NCBI RefSeq assembly: GCF_003591655.1
Contig: NZ_QVRA01000031.1
Coordinates: 1-40,200 of the forward strand
DNA from: Sphingobium terrigena
GTDB lineage: Bacteria > Pseudomonadota > Alphaproteobacteria > Sphingomonadales > Sphingomonadaceae
Direction: 5' to 3'
Length of the DNA stretch: 40,200 nucleotides
The stretch's first letter is position 1, and every line of letters starts with the position of its first letter. The notes beneath the pieces are model-generated. The model was not told the DNA's origin, did not search any database, and was given only the letters and a program-made list of their open reading frames with translations. Positions 8,693 through 17,097 of this stretch are shown in pieces. The translations under genes were made by a program, and so were the position numbers.

Positions 8693-9357
8693 TTGCCAGA
8701 CAGGAACGCTGCTCGGGAGACTTCAGTTTCCTTACGCAAGAGCGAACGAAGAGTGTCTACGGTTTGGTTGAGGGTAGCCGCGCAAATCTGCTCAGCCAAC
8801 AAGGTGCGAGAGTGTTGGTCAGGCAGAGTTGCCCAGGCGGTGGTCCAGTTGAGTGCTGGCAGCAATAAATGCCGCACCGTCGCCGGGTCCGCCTTGATAT
8901 GACCGTCCTGTGCCAGAGCGAAAAGCAGATTATCGAGCAACTCGCGATATTGCTCGGCCAACGGACGCAGACGCACCCGTGCTTCTTTAGGTAACCGATC
9001 CCATTCACGCAGCCATACATGGTGTACGTGACGAAGATCGCCGTGAACGACGCCTATATGAGCGGTGACCAATGCAAGGAAGCGGGCCAGTGATCCAGAC
9101 TCGGCACGGCGCAGCGCCTCGGTCATGAGTTGGAAGCCGTCATCGACCCCCTTTTTGATCACTGCCTCAAGCAGATCGTCCTTCGTTTTAAAATGGTAGA
9201 ACATCGTGCCGGATGTAAGGTTGATCGCTTGGGCGATATCGCGAACAGACGTCCGGTCATATCCTTTCTCCGCGATGAGGCGAGAGGCGGCATCGATGAA
9301 CTCGGCGATACGCGATTTATCATTAGTGGTACGCATTGGATCAGGTGACATTCGCAA
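8677..9357 (-). CDS. TetR family transcriptional regulator
   Basis: A protein of up to 226 residues with the TetR N-terminal helix-turn-helix (AASRLIAEKGYDRTSVRDIAQAINLTSGTMFYHFKTKDDLLEAV), followed by a helical ligand-binding domain. The first residues are ambiguous: starts at 9357, 9351 and 9336 are in frame, and MRTTNDKSR (9336) gives the most typical N-terminus. It is on the same strand as the dioxygenase genes and ends 50 nt before them, so it is the obvious candidate regulator of the operon, probably a repressor relieved by a pathway CoA ester or acid. An IS3 remnant lies close upstream. Confidence 0.88.
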   Translation of the reverse strand: MRMSPDPMRTTNDKSRIAEFIDAASRLIAEKGYDRTSVRDIAQAINLTSGTMFYHFKTKDDLLEAVIKKGVDDGFQLMTEALRRAESGSLARFLALVTAHIGVVHGDLRHVHHVWLREWDRLPKEARVRLRPLAEQYRELLDNLLFALAQDGHIKADPATVRHLLLPALNWTTAWATLPDQHSRTLLAEQICAATLNQTVDTLRSLLRKETEVSRAAFLSGNSLTD

Positions 9358-9385
9358 AGCTTTCTAAGAGACGTTCGAGCAGGAC

Positions 9386-9790
9386 TGATCTGCCCCCACC
9401 GAGTGGACCGGTTGGTTTGTTAGTGGATTATGTTCGCCGCCGCCATATCCGGGTGGAGGTGGAGGTGGAGCGAAGCGGAACCGAAGCTCCCGTCGCAAAT
9501 GGTCGATACAGCGTCATCGAATCCTTCAACGGCTCGCTGCGCGATGAACTGCTCAACGAGGAACTGTTCGACAGCCTGGCCGATGCCCGCCGGAAGCTGG
9601 CTATATGGCGCTACGATTACAACAATGTCCGGCCCCACTCGTCGCTGGGAAATCGGACGCCTGCACAAGCGCGTCGGGCGTTCGAGCAGGACGAGAGCAT
9701 CACGCCCGACGCGCTTGTGCAGGCGCAGGAGCCATCGTATTTAACCGCAAGACTCTCGTTATGATCGAGGGACTGACGGGGGGCAGGTCA
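9386..9790 (+). mobile_element. IS3 family remnant with internal deletion
   Basis: The ends are recognisable: TGATCTGCCCCC at 9386-9397 and its near-inverse GGGGGGCAGGTCA at 9778-9790, as in IS407-like IS3 elements. Between them only the last part of orfB survives (from about 9513: IESFNGSLRDEL, then YNNVRPHSSLG, ending LTARLSL at 9764), with the DDE core and orfA deleted. No target duplication is evident at the borders. It separates tetR from the hydrolase gene. Confidence 0.75.
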
Positions 9791-9829
9791 TATCCAATGG
9801 TTCGAATGCCGCCAATTTCCGGATGAGGA

Positions 9830-10816
9830 ATGAGCTTTGCAATGAATGACATGGCGATAATCAATGACGTGCCGACGGACATCGATCCTCTTTGGGCTGG
9901 CGATGGTTCGCAACTGCCCGAATGGTTCGTCTCGGCACTAAGAGTACCGCGCGAAGAGGGTTATGTGGAGATCGATGGCGCCAGGGCGCACTATTTCCGC
10001 TGGGGCGACCGTGACAAGCCAAAGGTGTTGATGACGCACGGCCTTCTTGCCCATTCACGTTGCTTTGCCTTCATTGCACCATTTCTTGCCGAAGATTACG
10101 ACGTGGTAGCGTTCGATCTTGCCGGCATGGGCGACAGCGACATGCGCGGGCAAGCGGACACCGCAGCAAGAGGGCGTGAGTTCCGCGAGATCGCCCAGGC
10201 CCTAGGCATGTTTGCCGATGGCCAAAGGCCGACGATCATCGCGCACAGTTTCGGTGCGAGCGTCGCGTTGACTGCTGTTACTGAGGCGCCCGATGCATTT
10301 GGTGGTGTGGTGGTTTGCGATCTCATAACCATGCGGCCCGAAGTCCTCGAGCAATATTGGAAACTCAGCCACTTTGCGCCTGGATCCGGCGACCCAGATA
10401 AACCTAACAAACGCTATACCAGCTATGAAGCGGCGCGCGCGCGATACATCCTGTCGCCCCCACAGCCGGTCGGTCAGCCATTTCTGCTGGAGTATATGGC
10501 TTATCATTCCATGCGACGCGAAGGCGAGGATTGGTCTTGGAAATTCTCACCCGAGGTCTTCCGGCGGAACAGCGACCCCGACGAATGGCTCGCCATTGGC
10601 CAACGCCTGGTGCAGGCACCGGGCCGCAAAGCAATTGTGCACGGCAGCAAAAGTCAGCTTTTCACACGGGACTCCGTCGAATACGTCCGTGAACTGGGCG
10701 GACACGACATTGTGATGATCGCCGTACCGGAAGCACGCCACCATCTGATGCTCGATCAGCCCTTGGCCTTTGTAACAGCGCTTCGGAGCATTTTATCTAT
10801 TTGGGAGATGGGGTAA
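9830..10816 (+). CDS. Alpha/beta hydrolase
   Basis: A 328-residue protein with the alpha/beta hydrolase fold. Visible are the oxyanion-hole region THGLLAHSRCF, the conserved FDLAGMGDSD, the nucleophile elbow AHSFGAS (serine in an A-x-S-x-G variant of GxSxG) and the late histidine in EARHHLMLDQP. The usual acidic residue region reads HGSKSQLF, so the acid cannot be assigned. The start at 9830 has only a close GAGG; 9842 and 9851 are alternatives. It stands alone between IS remnants. It could hydrolyse an ester, an amide or a ring-cleavage product in the nearby pathway, but nothing in the sequence shows which. Confidence 0.8.
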   Translation: MSFAMNDMAIINDVPTDIDPLWAGDGSQLPEWFVSALRVPREEGYVEIDGARAHYFRWGDRDKPKVLMTHGLLAHSRCFAFIAPFLAEDYDVVAFDLAGMGDSDMRGQADTAARGREFREIAQALGMFADGQRPTIIAHSFGASVALTAVTEAPDAFGGVVVCDLITMRPEVLEQYWKLSHFAPGSGDPDKPNKRYTSYEAARARYILSPPQPVGQPFLLEYMAYHSMRREGEDWSWKFSPEVFRRNSDPDEWLAIGQRLVQAPGRKAIVHGSKSQLFTRDSVEYVRELGGHDIVMIAVPEARHHLMLDQPLAFVTALRSILSIWEMG

Positions 10817-10834
10817 TGATTTCCTTGGGGCGTC

Positions 10835-10951
10835 ACGCTGATAATCAAAAGCGCCCTCCGGCGCTCGGATCGCTTTGCGGATGACCTTTCGCGACACATG
10901 CAGATCCGGCGCGATCGCCTTGATCGCCTTATTCGCGGATGCTTGGGCGTT
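10835..10951 (-). pseudogene. istA: IS21 family IstA, N-terminal fragment
   Basis: About 39 residues (KAIKAIAPDLHVSRKVIRKAIRAPEG) resemble the N-terminal helix-turn-helix of IstA transposases, including the SRKVIRK recognition helix and the following FDYQRD. Nothing recognisable continues on either side. It is a short remnant, different from the IS21 element at the right end of the window. Confidence 0.5.
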
Positions 10952-11019
10952 ATCCTTGATCCTTTCGCGCTGTTTGATGATGGCTGGAGCCCTGCCGAGG
11001 TCGGCGTCGGCGGATATCT

Positions 11020-11275
11020 CTCGTGGTAGCGCTGGTGGTACTGCACCTCCTTGGCATGCATGTAACGGGCGCTGATCGGACGAATGTAGCTGGCCCAGTT
11101 CCGCTCGCGCATGTGAAGGCCATAAACACATGTCGGCCACTGCTGGCACGACCGATCGCCAGAAGCGCATCTCTGCCGTAGAATGGGCAACATCCGGCCC
11201 TATGGATGATGTACCGGCGAACACGCTTTCGATTTCCGCCAGCGTCACACCATGCTGCTGGCATTTGGCCTTGAC
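11020..11275 (-). pseudogene. BrnT-like toxin pseudogene (frameshifted)
   Basis: Three minus-strand frames read in sequence give a BrnT-type RNase toxin: KCQQHGVTLAEIESVFAG and PDVAHSTAEMRF, then AIGRASSGRHVFMAFT in a second frame, then IRPISARYMHAKEVQYH in a third. Each piece matches the order of the BrnT fold, ending in its conserved ISAR motif, so at least two frameshifts have inactivated the gene. The 5' end runs into the WGR gene and no clear start remains. No adjacent antitoxin gene is recognised. Confidence 0.55.
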
Positions 11276-11532
11276 CGATATGGTACGCCGATCCGCTTGT
11301 GCGCCGTGTCACGGCGACGCAAGGTCGCGAAGATATGGCGATCTGCCGCCGCGCGATCGGCAAAAGCATGCCGCTGTGCCTGACCCAAGGCACCGATCCG
11401 GCCCCAGCGGGTTTCCACGACGATCATGCCGAACAGGTCGAAGCTGGCGGTGATGCTGTAACGCCGCCAGATATTGCGCGCGGGATCGAGCGCTACCAGC
11501 TCGATCGGATCAGGGAGAATGGCGCCATTCAT
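11245..11532 (-). CDS. WGR domain protein
   Basis: A 95-residue protein consisting almost entirely of a WGR domain: LVALDPARNIWRRYSI, VVETRWGRIGALGQ, then RAAADRHIFATLRRR. WGR domains bind nucleic acid in PARP proteins; small stand-alone versions are frequent on alphaproteobacterial plasmids and have no defined role that I know of. The last residues (YRSRPNASSMV) overlap the BrnT-like pseudogene and may be altered from the original end. Confidence 0.7.
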   Translation of the reverse strand: MNGAILPDPIELVALDPARNIWRRYSITASFDLFGMIVVETRWGRIGALGQAQRHAFADRAAADRHIFATLRRRDTAHKRIGVPYRSRPNASSMV

Positions 11533-11667
11533 GGCGCAAGCCTACAGAATGGGCCAGTCAAAGTCCGATGACTTATTTGAATCACTGGCACGACATTGAC
11601 CAAACCGATGATTATAGCCCTGCCATGCTCGACTGGATCGCAACCTATCGGGAAGCATGCTCTCCCT

Positions 11668-11976
11668 TCACAGCCGACAACATTTCACGGGTAGGATCGC
11701 ATTGATCCGCGCCTGGTAGCCCTTTCCCTGGGACTTGAACCAGGCCAGCACATCGGCATCTACGCGTGCTGTGATCTGCTGCTTGATCGGCTTGTAAAAC
11801 CGCCCGCGCTCGGCCGTCTGCCAGAAACTCTCCGCCACAGGGGGAATGTCGCTATAGTCGATCTCGCTGTCCGGCTTCGCCTGCAAGGCCGCCAGCTCGG
11901 CCTTCTACGCGTCGGTCAGGGGCGGCAGATTGGCCGGATCGACCGCAAAGCGCACAATATCAGCGTCCTTCTTCAT
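11668..11976 (-). pseudogene. BrnA-like antitoxin (DUF4415), nonsense mutation
   Basis: The start MKKDADIVRFAVDP (11976) continues through PPLTDA to a TAG at 11905-11907 and then resumes in the same frame as KAELAALQ, IDYSDIPPV and KQQITARVDADVLAWFKSQGKGYQARINAIL. This is the BrnA antitoxin with its DNA-binding C-terminus. Relatives usually have glutamine at the stop position, so a CAG to TAG change is likely. The C-terminal tail (PVKCCRL) is also atypical. The 3' part could still be made from an internal start at 11886. Confidence 0.65.
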
Positions 11977-12105
11977 AACGTCGCCTTTCCTTCCGGTCGG
12001 CCGTCGAGCCGAAATGATATGGATGACCTCGACCGGCTGTCCCGCCTCATCGTCCTCCGCCACGGTATGCGCTACCAGCAGCAGCAGATGCCTGTCATCG
12101 CCCAA
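11974..12105 (-). pseudogene. BrnT-like toxin, C-terminal fragment
   Basis: The reading frame ending near the antitoxin start carries DRHLLLLVAHTVAEDD, then VEVIHIISARRPTGR, the end of a BrnT toxin with its ISAR motif. Upstream (above about 12110) the sequence is AT-rich and no longer matches, so the N-terminal catalytic half is missing. Together with the broken antitoxin gene it forms a decayed brnTA pair. Confidence 0.55.
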
Positions 12106-12152
12106 ATATGACTACAGTTTTATAATTATACAAGTCGGCGGCAAGCCCGCGC

Positions 12153-12860
12153 CTATTCCGCAGGCTTGACCGTGATCGTACAGCGGGCGGTCTTTTTCGC
12201 CTTGGCGGCGGCTTCGCGGCAGGTTTCGATTGTCTCGCGATTATGTTTGACCAGGTTCGCCGCCGCGACGATCGCCTCCCAGCTTGGCGGTGACGCGCGC
12301 GCCATCAGATAGGCGCCGGCATCCCACGGGGTCGGTTCGTTGACGATACGGGCGGCCATGCGCTCAGGCCACAGCCAGTGTGCCGGCGCGAGGCGCGCGA
12401 TCGGTCCCGCCATCAGCGCACAGAGCGCCAGCCCTGCCACCAGGCCGCTGGCGGCGGCGATAGACAGCAAGCGATTTTGCTCGTCTTTCCGCCGCGCGGA
12501 CGCAACCATGTCCTGCAAGTCGTGGGTGGCCGCTGCCATCGTCGATTTCGCCGATTGGACCTGGTGCTGTAATTCGCGGGTCGCATCGGCGACAGAAGCG
12601 TTTAAACGGCCTTCCATATTTTCCGGCGTGAGGGTCATGGCGGGACTGTTCCGAACCGCGTCGATCTGCCGCACCAACAGGCCCAGCACCTTTTCGGTGC
12701 GCTCGAGCGTCGGCTCATAGTCGGGAATATCAATGGCCTCGCGCGCGCCGGTCATCCCCTCGACCGCACGGCGCAACAGCGCCACCTCGCCGCGCAACCG
12801 CTCGAACGCCAGCGCCGGATCGTCGCCGGCACCGGCCTCGTCGCGATACTCGTCCATCAT
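12153..12860 (-). CDS. DUF6118-like membrane protein downstream of traA
   Basis: A 235-residue protein with an acidic N-terminus, a long helical and probably coiled-coil middle (about residues 40-125, including LERTEKVLGLLVRQID and NASVADATRELQHQVQSAKS), one hydrophobic segment (about 131-150, IAAASGLVAGLALCALMAG), and a C-terminal basic part with two cysteines. It follows the relaxase by 6 nt on the same strand. It resembles a conserved plasmid protein that often sits after the Ti-type traA in sphingomonads (DUF6118, from memory). A role in mobilisation is inferred from linkage only. Confidence 0.7.
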   Translation of the reverse strand: MMDEYRDEAGAGDDPALAFERLRGEVALLRRAVEGMTGAREAIDIPDYEPTLERTEKVLGLLVRQIDAVRNSPAMTLTPENMEGRLNASVADATRELQHQVQSAKSTMAAATHDLQDMVASARRKDEQNRLLSIAAASGLVAGLALCALMAGPIARLAPAHWLWPERMAARIVNEPTPWDAGAYLMARASPPSWEAIVAAANLVKHNRETIETCREAAAKAKKTARCTITVKPAE

Positions 12861-12866
12861 CCTCTC

Positions 12867-15788
12867 CTACCGGCTGAGGCCGCGATCACGGCCGATCCCA
12901 AGCTCGTGCGCCAACTGGCGACCAAGCTCGCCGCCGCCCATGACGCGCGCGCGGTTCATGCCGATCTCGAGCCCCAGCTCACGGGTGCGCCCGCGCAGGA
13001 TCGATTCCACCTGGGGGTCGCGTTCAAGGCTTTTCGCCATGCCGGCCATTTCCTTGCCCGCCTTCTCGCGGCCCGCCATGTCGTCGGCGCGATAAAGCCG
13101 TTCGCGATCCTGGGAGAGCTGTCGCCAGCGCTCCACGAACCGATCCGCGCGCAAGGCAGGATCGGCACGCATGCGCGCTTCCTGCGTTATCGCGTCGAGC
13201 AGCGGGCCACTGCGCCCCGCCGCCGCTTCGCGCAGCAAGGCGGGATCGCGCTGCATCGCCGCCGACAGGTGGCGCGCGGCTCCCGGCCTGATCCTGTCGA
13301 GCGCCTGGGTCGCGCGCTCGAGCGCGACCTTCTGATGCTCCAGCACCGGCCTGCCCGATGCACGCGCCTGCAACACCGCCTCGGCTGAACGCGACGTGCG
13401 CTCAAGCGCACGCGCGAACGCACGATCCTCAACCCGATCGGCACGCGCGGGCGGGCGTTCCGTGCCCTTCGCCGGCTCGGTAGGCAGCTTCAATCCGTCG
13501 AACATGCCACGCCGCGGCGCGCGGGGCGTTTCGCCCAAGCGGATCTCGCCCGCCAGGCCGCGCCGATCGGCAAAGGCGCGGGCCTCGGCGTCGCGGTCCC
13601 GAACGTAATAATCCGACGCCATATCCTTCGCCCGCTCGCGCCCCAGCGTGCGGACGAGCTTCGTTTGATCGGCGAAGTCGTCGCGACCGTAATGGAGCTG
13701 CACCCCATCACGATGCCGCGACAACCCGACATAGGCAGCGTGGCGGTCCATCCCCGGCGTCGCCAGCACATGCGCCCGATCGACCGTTACACCCTGCGAT
13801 TTGTGAATGGTAGCGGCATAGCCATGATCGACATGGGCATAGTCTTTCAGGTCGAACGCGATCGATCGCCCGTCATCGAGCCGCACCGCAATGCTATCGG
13901 GCGATACGCGCTCGACCTTCCCCAGCGTGCCGTTCTTCACCCCTAGCCCGCGCTCGTTCTTGAGGAACATGATGCGGTCGCCGCTCGCGAACGCGCGCAA
14001 TCCCCGCTCGGCCGACACGCGCACGTCCTCGCCCAGCTCCCCGCTGGCCCGCATCCGATCGCGCGCGGCCAGGTTCAGGTCGCGGACCTCGGCATTGGTG
14101 TGGGTGAGGATGATCCGGGTCTGATCGGGGTCGGCGCTGCGCTGCGCGTCCCAGCGGTCCACAAGGTCAGCGCGCGCGATCTCGCGCGTCCCGGCCACCT
14201 GCACCATGCCATGGGCTTCATAGGCATGGACCGCCTCGCCGGTACGGCCCGTCGCCAGCGCCCGGGTCGCGTCGCGCTGCCAGTCCTCATGCTGCCGGCG
14301 TATCATGGTGATCTCGGCCGCACCGTGGCGCTCGGCGAGCGCGCGGAACGCCGCACCAGCCTCGATCGCCTGCAACTGCTCGGGATCGCCGACCAGCACA
14401 ACCTTCGCCCCCGCCTGTTCGGCGCGCGACAACACCCGCTCCATCTGCCGCGTACCGATCATGCCCGCTTCGTCGATCACCAGCACGTCACGCGGCCCCG
14501 GCAGCTCGCGGCCCTGTTCCCACTGATACTCAAGGCTGGCGATCGTCCGCGAGGGGATAGCAGAGCCGCCTTCCAGATTCTCCGCCGCGATTCCCGACAA
14601 CGCCGCACCGCGCACGATGTAACCGGCGCGCTCCCATTCGTCGCGGGCGACGCCCAGCATGGCCGACTTGCCGGTGCCGGCATAGCCGATGACGATTGAA
14701 AGCCCTCTGTCACCAGCTATATGGTCCAGTGCGGCCTGCTGCTCTGCCCCGAGCACGAGGCCCCCACTCCCGGCGGCGCGCCCCTTGCCAGGGGTCGCCG
14801 CCGGGAGACCATGCCCCGCCCTGTCAGCAAGCCGATCGGCGGCACGTTCAAGCCTTTGCTCGGTCTCGATCATGTCGCGCGAAGTGAACCGATCCTCGCC
14901 GCGCCCGTCCTTCCCCAATGCGACCAGCTCGGAGCTGGCGCGTACCGCCCCCATCACCTGGTCGAACTGGTCTTTGCCGTCGCTGTGCCGGAACGCGAAC
15001 TGCGCCAGGTCGCGCCGCGTGAACGTGGCCTGTTGGCGCGTGATCGCGTCGAGCGCGATCTCTGGCCTGGCGATGATCTTCTCGCCATTCTCGCGCGCAA
15101 TCCGGGCATGGTCCTCAACCCGCTCGGCATCCTCGCCCCGACCGAACCGGCGCGATCCTGCCGGCCCGATCTTGTGCTGCGGCTCAAGGTCGATGCCCTG
15201 CGCCTCCAACGTGCGATGATCGATATGTGCATCGATATCCAGTTCGGCCAGACGCGCGTTGACATGATCGGCCCACGCGACCCGCCATTCCTGCAACAAC
15301 GCGTTGCTGTTCCAGTCGCGCACCTTCTGCCCGAACCCTTGCGCGCCAACCTCGCGCATCGACAGCATGACATGCGCGTGCGGCTTGGGTTCGCCGTCCT
15401 TGCCCCTGTCCCAATGCACGTTGAGGTCCGCGACCATGCCCCGATCGACGAACTGCTTCTCGACGAAATCGCGGGCGAGCTGCACGCTCTGAGCCGTGTT
15501 CATTTCGCGCGGAATTGCGAACTCAACCTCACGGGCAAGCTGCGCGTCCTTGCGCCTCTCCTCCGCCTCGACCTCGTTCCACAAGGTCGAACGATCGTTT
15601 AAGCGCTCCGGCGCGCCCTCCGGCAACATCACTTCCGAATGGACGACGCCCGCCTTGTTGCTAAAATCGTGATCGCGTCCAAGCCGGTCATCGTGCAACT
15701 CGGATGCTGAACGGTAGGCGGCCGACGCAACCGCGCTCGATCCGTTGGCGCGGCTGATGACCTTGGCTGAGAAATGGTAGATCGCCAT
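12867..15788 (-). CDS. traA: Ti-type conjugative relaxase/helicase TraA
   Basis: A 973-residue two-domain protein. The N-terminal MobA/MobL (MOBQ) relaxase domain starts MAIYHFSAKVISRANG, with a conserved YRSA and the metal-binding triad region KPHAHVMLS. The central part is a RecD/TraI-type helicase: Walker A GYAGTGKS, Walker B VLVIDEAGM, then VGDPEQLQ and the late motif YAATIHKSQG. It nicks oriT and unwinds the transferred strand. It is divergent from traC/traD with the candidate oriT between, as on Agrobacterium Ti plasmids. The length is slightly below that of Ti TraA (about 1100 residues). Confidence 0.92.
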   Translation of the reverse strand: MAIYHFSAKVISRANGSSAVASAAYRSASELHDDRLGRDHDFSNKAGVVHSEVMLPEGAPERLNDRSTLWNEVEAEERRKDAQLAREVEFAIPREMNTAQSVQLARDFVEKQFVDRGMVADLNVHWDRGKDGEPKPHAHVMLSMREVGAQGFGQKVRDWNSNALLQEWRVAWADHVNARLAELDIDAHIDHRTLEAQGIDLEPQHKIGPAGSRRFGRGEDAERVEDHARIARENGEKIIARPEIALDAITRQQATFTRRDLAQFAFRHSDGKDQFDQVMGAVRASSELVALGKDGRGEDRFTSRDMIETEQRLERAADRLADRAGHGLPAATPGKGRAAGSGGLVLGAEQQAALDHIAGDRGLSIVIGYAGTGKSAMLGVARDEWERAGYIVRGAALSGIAAENLEGGSAIPSRTIASLEYQWEQGRELPGPRDVLVIDEAGMIGTRQMERVLSRAEQAGAKVVLVGDPEQLQAIEAGAAFRALAERHGAAEITMIRRQHEDWQRDATRALATGRTGEAVHAYEAHGMVQVAGTREIARADLVDRWDAQRSADPDQTRIILTHTNAEVRDLNLAARDRMRASGELGEDVRVSAERGLRAFASGDRIMFLKNERGLGVKNGTLGKVERVSPDSIAVRLDDGRSIAFDLKDYAHVDHGYAATIHKSQGVTVDRAHVLATPGMDRHAAYVGLSRHRDGVQLHYGRDDFADQTKLVRTLGRERAKDMASDYYVRDRDAEARAFADRRGLAGEIRLGETPRAPRRGMFDGLKLPTEPAKGTERPPARADRVEDRAFARALERTSRSAEAVLQARASGRPVLEHQKVALERATQALDRIRPGAARHLSAAMQRDPALLREAAAGRSGPLLDAITQEARMRADPALRADRFVERWRQLSQDRERLYRADDMAGREKAGKEMAGMAKSLERDPQVESILRGRTRELGLEIGMNRARVMGGGELGRQLAHELGIGRDRGLSR

Positions 15789-15958
15789 GATGGCTTCTAT
15801 ACTGCCTTGTCAAGCGCATGTCGGCAACGACGTATAAGCGCGCACTCACACTCTCTGCCGTTCGCATGATTGACTTCGCCGCATTTTCTGATCCGTCCAG
15901 TTTTGTCGCACGCATGCTGTGCTACGCTGCGGCTTCTGCTGTAGGCGCGAGGGAGAAG
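15789..15958. other. Candidate oriT between traA and traC
   Basis: In Ti-type systems oriT lies between divergent traA and traC. This 170-bp gap contains TAAGCGCGCACT at 15835-15846, which differs at two positions from the TAAGTGCGCCCT nick region of the RSF1010/MOBQ family. It is preceded by a small inverted repeat GTCG-gcaa-CGAC (15820-15831), as expected for a relaxase recognition hairpin. The gap should also hold both divergent promoters. Confidence 0.6.
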
Positions 15959-16267
15959 ATGATGCGCAAGGTGCGCGACTATGACGCGGAGCTGAAAGCG
16001 CTCGGCGACAAGGCCAGGACGTTGAAGGCCAGGAAGATACAGCAGCTCGGCGAACTCGTCGCGTCCACAGGGGCCGATGCGCTCGATCCCGAAGTGCTGG
16101 CCGGTGCGCTGCTCCACATCGTTGCGCAAGCGCAGGTTGAGGGAAACCGGGAGGCGTGGCGCTCCGATGGCGCTGTCTTCTTTCAGGGCGGGCGTAAGGC
16201 TGGTAAAGGCGATGCAGGCAACGGCCAGGGCGCAGACAAAACTGGCTCAGGCGGTTCACAGGGCTGA
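15959..16267 (+). CDS. traC: Conjugal transfer protein TraC
   Basis: A 102-residue protein beginning MMRKVRDYDAELKALGDKA with QQLGELVASTGADALDPEVLAGALL, the pattern of TraC from Ti-type transfer systems, and ending in a glycine-rich tail. The start is placed at the double ATG after GAGGGAGAAG; an upstream in-frame extension to 15818 would cross oriT and is unlikely. It is an accessory protein of the relaxosome, divergent from traA. Confidence 0.75.
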   Translation: MMRKVRDYDAELKALGDKARTLKARKIQQLGELVASTGADALDPEVLAGALLHIVAQAQVEGNREAWRSDGAVFFQGGRKAGKGDAGNGQGADKTGSGGSQG

Positions 16268-16529
16268 GGCCGGACAGCGCCGCACCGATACGAGGGGATG
16301 GGTCGTGCAACGCCGGGAACGCACCCGCCATTTGATCGAGCTGGGCGGCCTCGTCCACAAAGCCGGCCTCGTCGATCTCACCGACGACGATCGCGCCACC
16401 CTCTACGGCGCGATGCTCGAACTGGCAGCGCGCGCGCAAGGTGACGATGGTGACACCGTTCTGGCGCTGTGGAAGCGGCGCGGCAAACGCGCGTTCGACG
16501 CGGAAGCGGAAGGGAGTGAAACAGCATGA
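16212..16529 (+). CDS. traD: Conjugal transfer protein TraD
   Basis: The conserved TraD core is RRERTRHLIELGGLVHKAGLVDLTDDDRATLYGAML. The start is uncertain: ATG 16212 (105 residues) overlaps traC by 56 nt, while GTG 16305 has a good GAGGGG 7 nt upstream and gives 74 residues, closer to Ti TraD. RTDTRGW, just before the GTG, looks conserved in memory of sphingomonad relatives, so I keep the longer form. It acts with TraC at oriT. Its stop overlaps the ATG of the traG remnant. Confidence 0.7.
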   Translation: MQATARAQTKLAQAVHRAEAGQRRTDTRGWVVQRRERTRHLIELGGLVHKAGLVDLTDDDRATLYGAMLELAARAQGDDGDTVLALWKRRGKRAFDAEAEGSETA

Positions 16530-17097
16530 CCAGGCTCGATGTCGTAGCTACGGCGGCCCCGCCGGCGACGACACCCACGGCTCGGGCCGCTTCGCCAGCG
16601 ATCGCGAGACACGGCCATTCGTCCAGGGCGGCGACGGCCTGCTGATCGGCCGTGATCGCAAGTCAGGCAAGCCGCTGCGCTACACCGACCCCGCCCATCT
16701 GCTCACGATCGCGCCGACGCGCACCGGCAAGGGCGTGGGCACGATCATACCCAATCTGCACGACTATCCCGGCCCAGTCGTCTGCATCGACCCCAAGGGC
16801 GAAAATGCCCGCATCACCGCCCACTACCGCGCCAGGTTTGGCCCGGTCCATGTCCTCGATCCGTTCGGGGTGACGGGCATGGTCGAGGCCGCGTTCAATC
16901 CGCTCGCCCGTATCGACCCTGTCGGCCTCGATCTCGCCGACGATGCCATGAGCCGCCCGCAAATCGCGCCTGTGGCAACGTTTCCCTTTCCCTTGCCCTC
17001 TCAATCGGATCGCCATCCTATCCGCCCGGCTTTTCTGGAAAGCCAATTTGCGATGGTGCCGCTGGCGCTGTGGTGGCGGTGTGGGCGCAGCGTTTAA
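16526..17097 (+). pseudogene. traG: TraG/VirD4 coupling protein, truncated and frame-disrupted
   Basis: An ATG at 16526 overlaps the traD stop, as for an authentic traG start, but that frame soon leaves the TraG frame. From about 16546 another frame reads HGSGRFASDRE, LLTIAPTRTGKGVG (Walker A), VVCIDPKGENA, ARFGPVHVLDPFG and FNPLARIDP, unmistakable VirD4/TraG. The N-terminal membrane anchor is missing, and homology stops near 16950 (LDLADDA), far short of the usual 600 or more residues. Coupling to a type IV secretion channel would have to come from another plasmid. Confidence 0.75.

Noticed and set aside
6338..8902. Long plus-strand frames opposite the dioxygenase, beta-subunit and tetR genes
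   Set aside because: Shadows of the minus-strand genes, whose metal-ligand motifs and ribosome-binding sites are unambiguous.
16951..17097. Continuation of the traG frame to 17097 as a genuine C-terminus
   Set aside because: After LDLADDA the residues (proline- and phenylalanine-rich, ending WWRCGRSV) do not resemble any TraG segment, so the gene is truncated near 16950.
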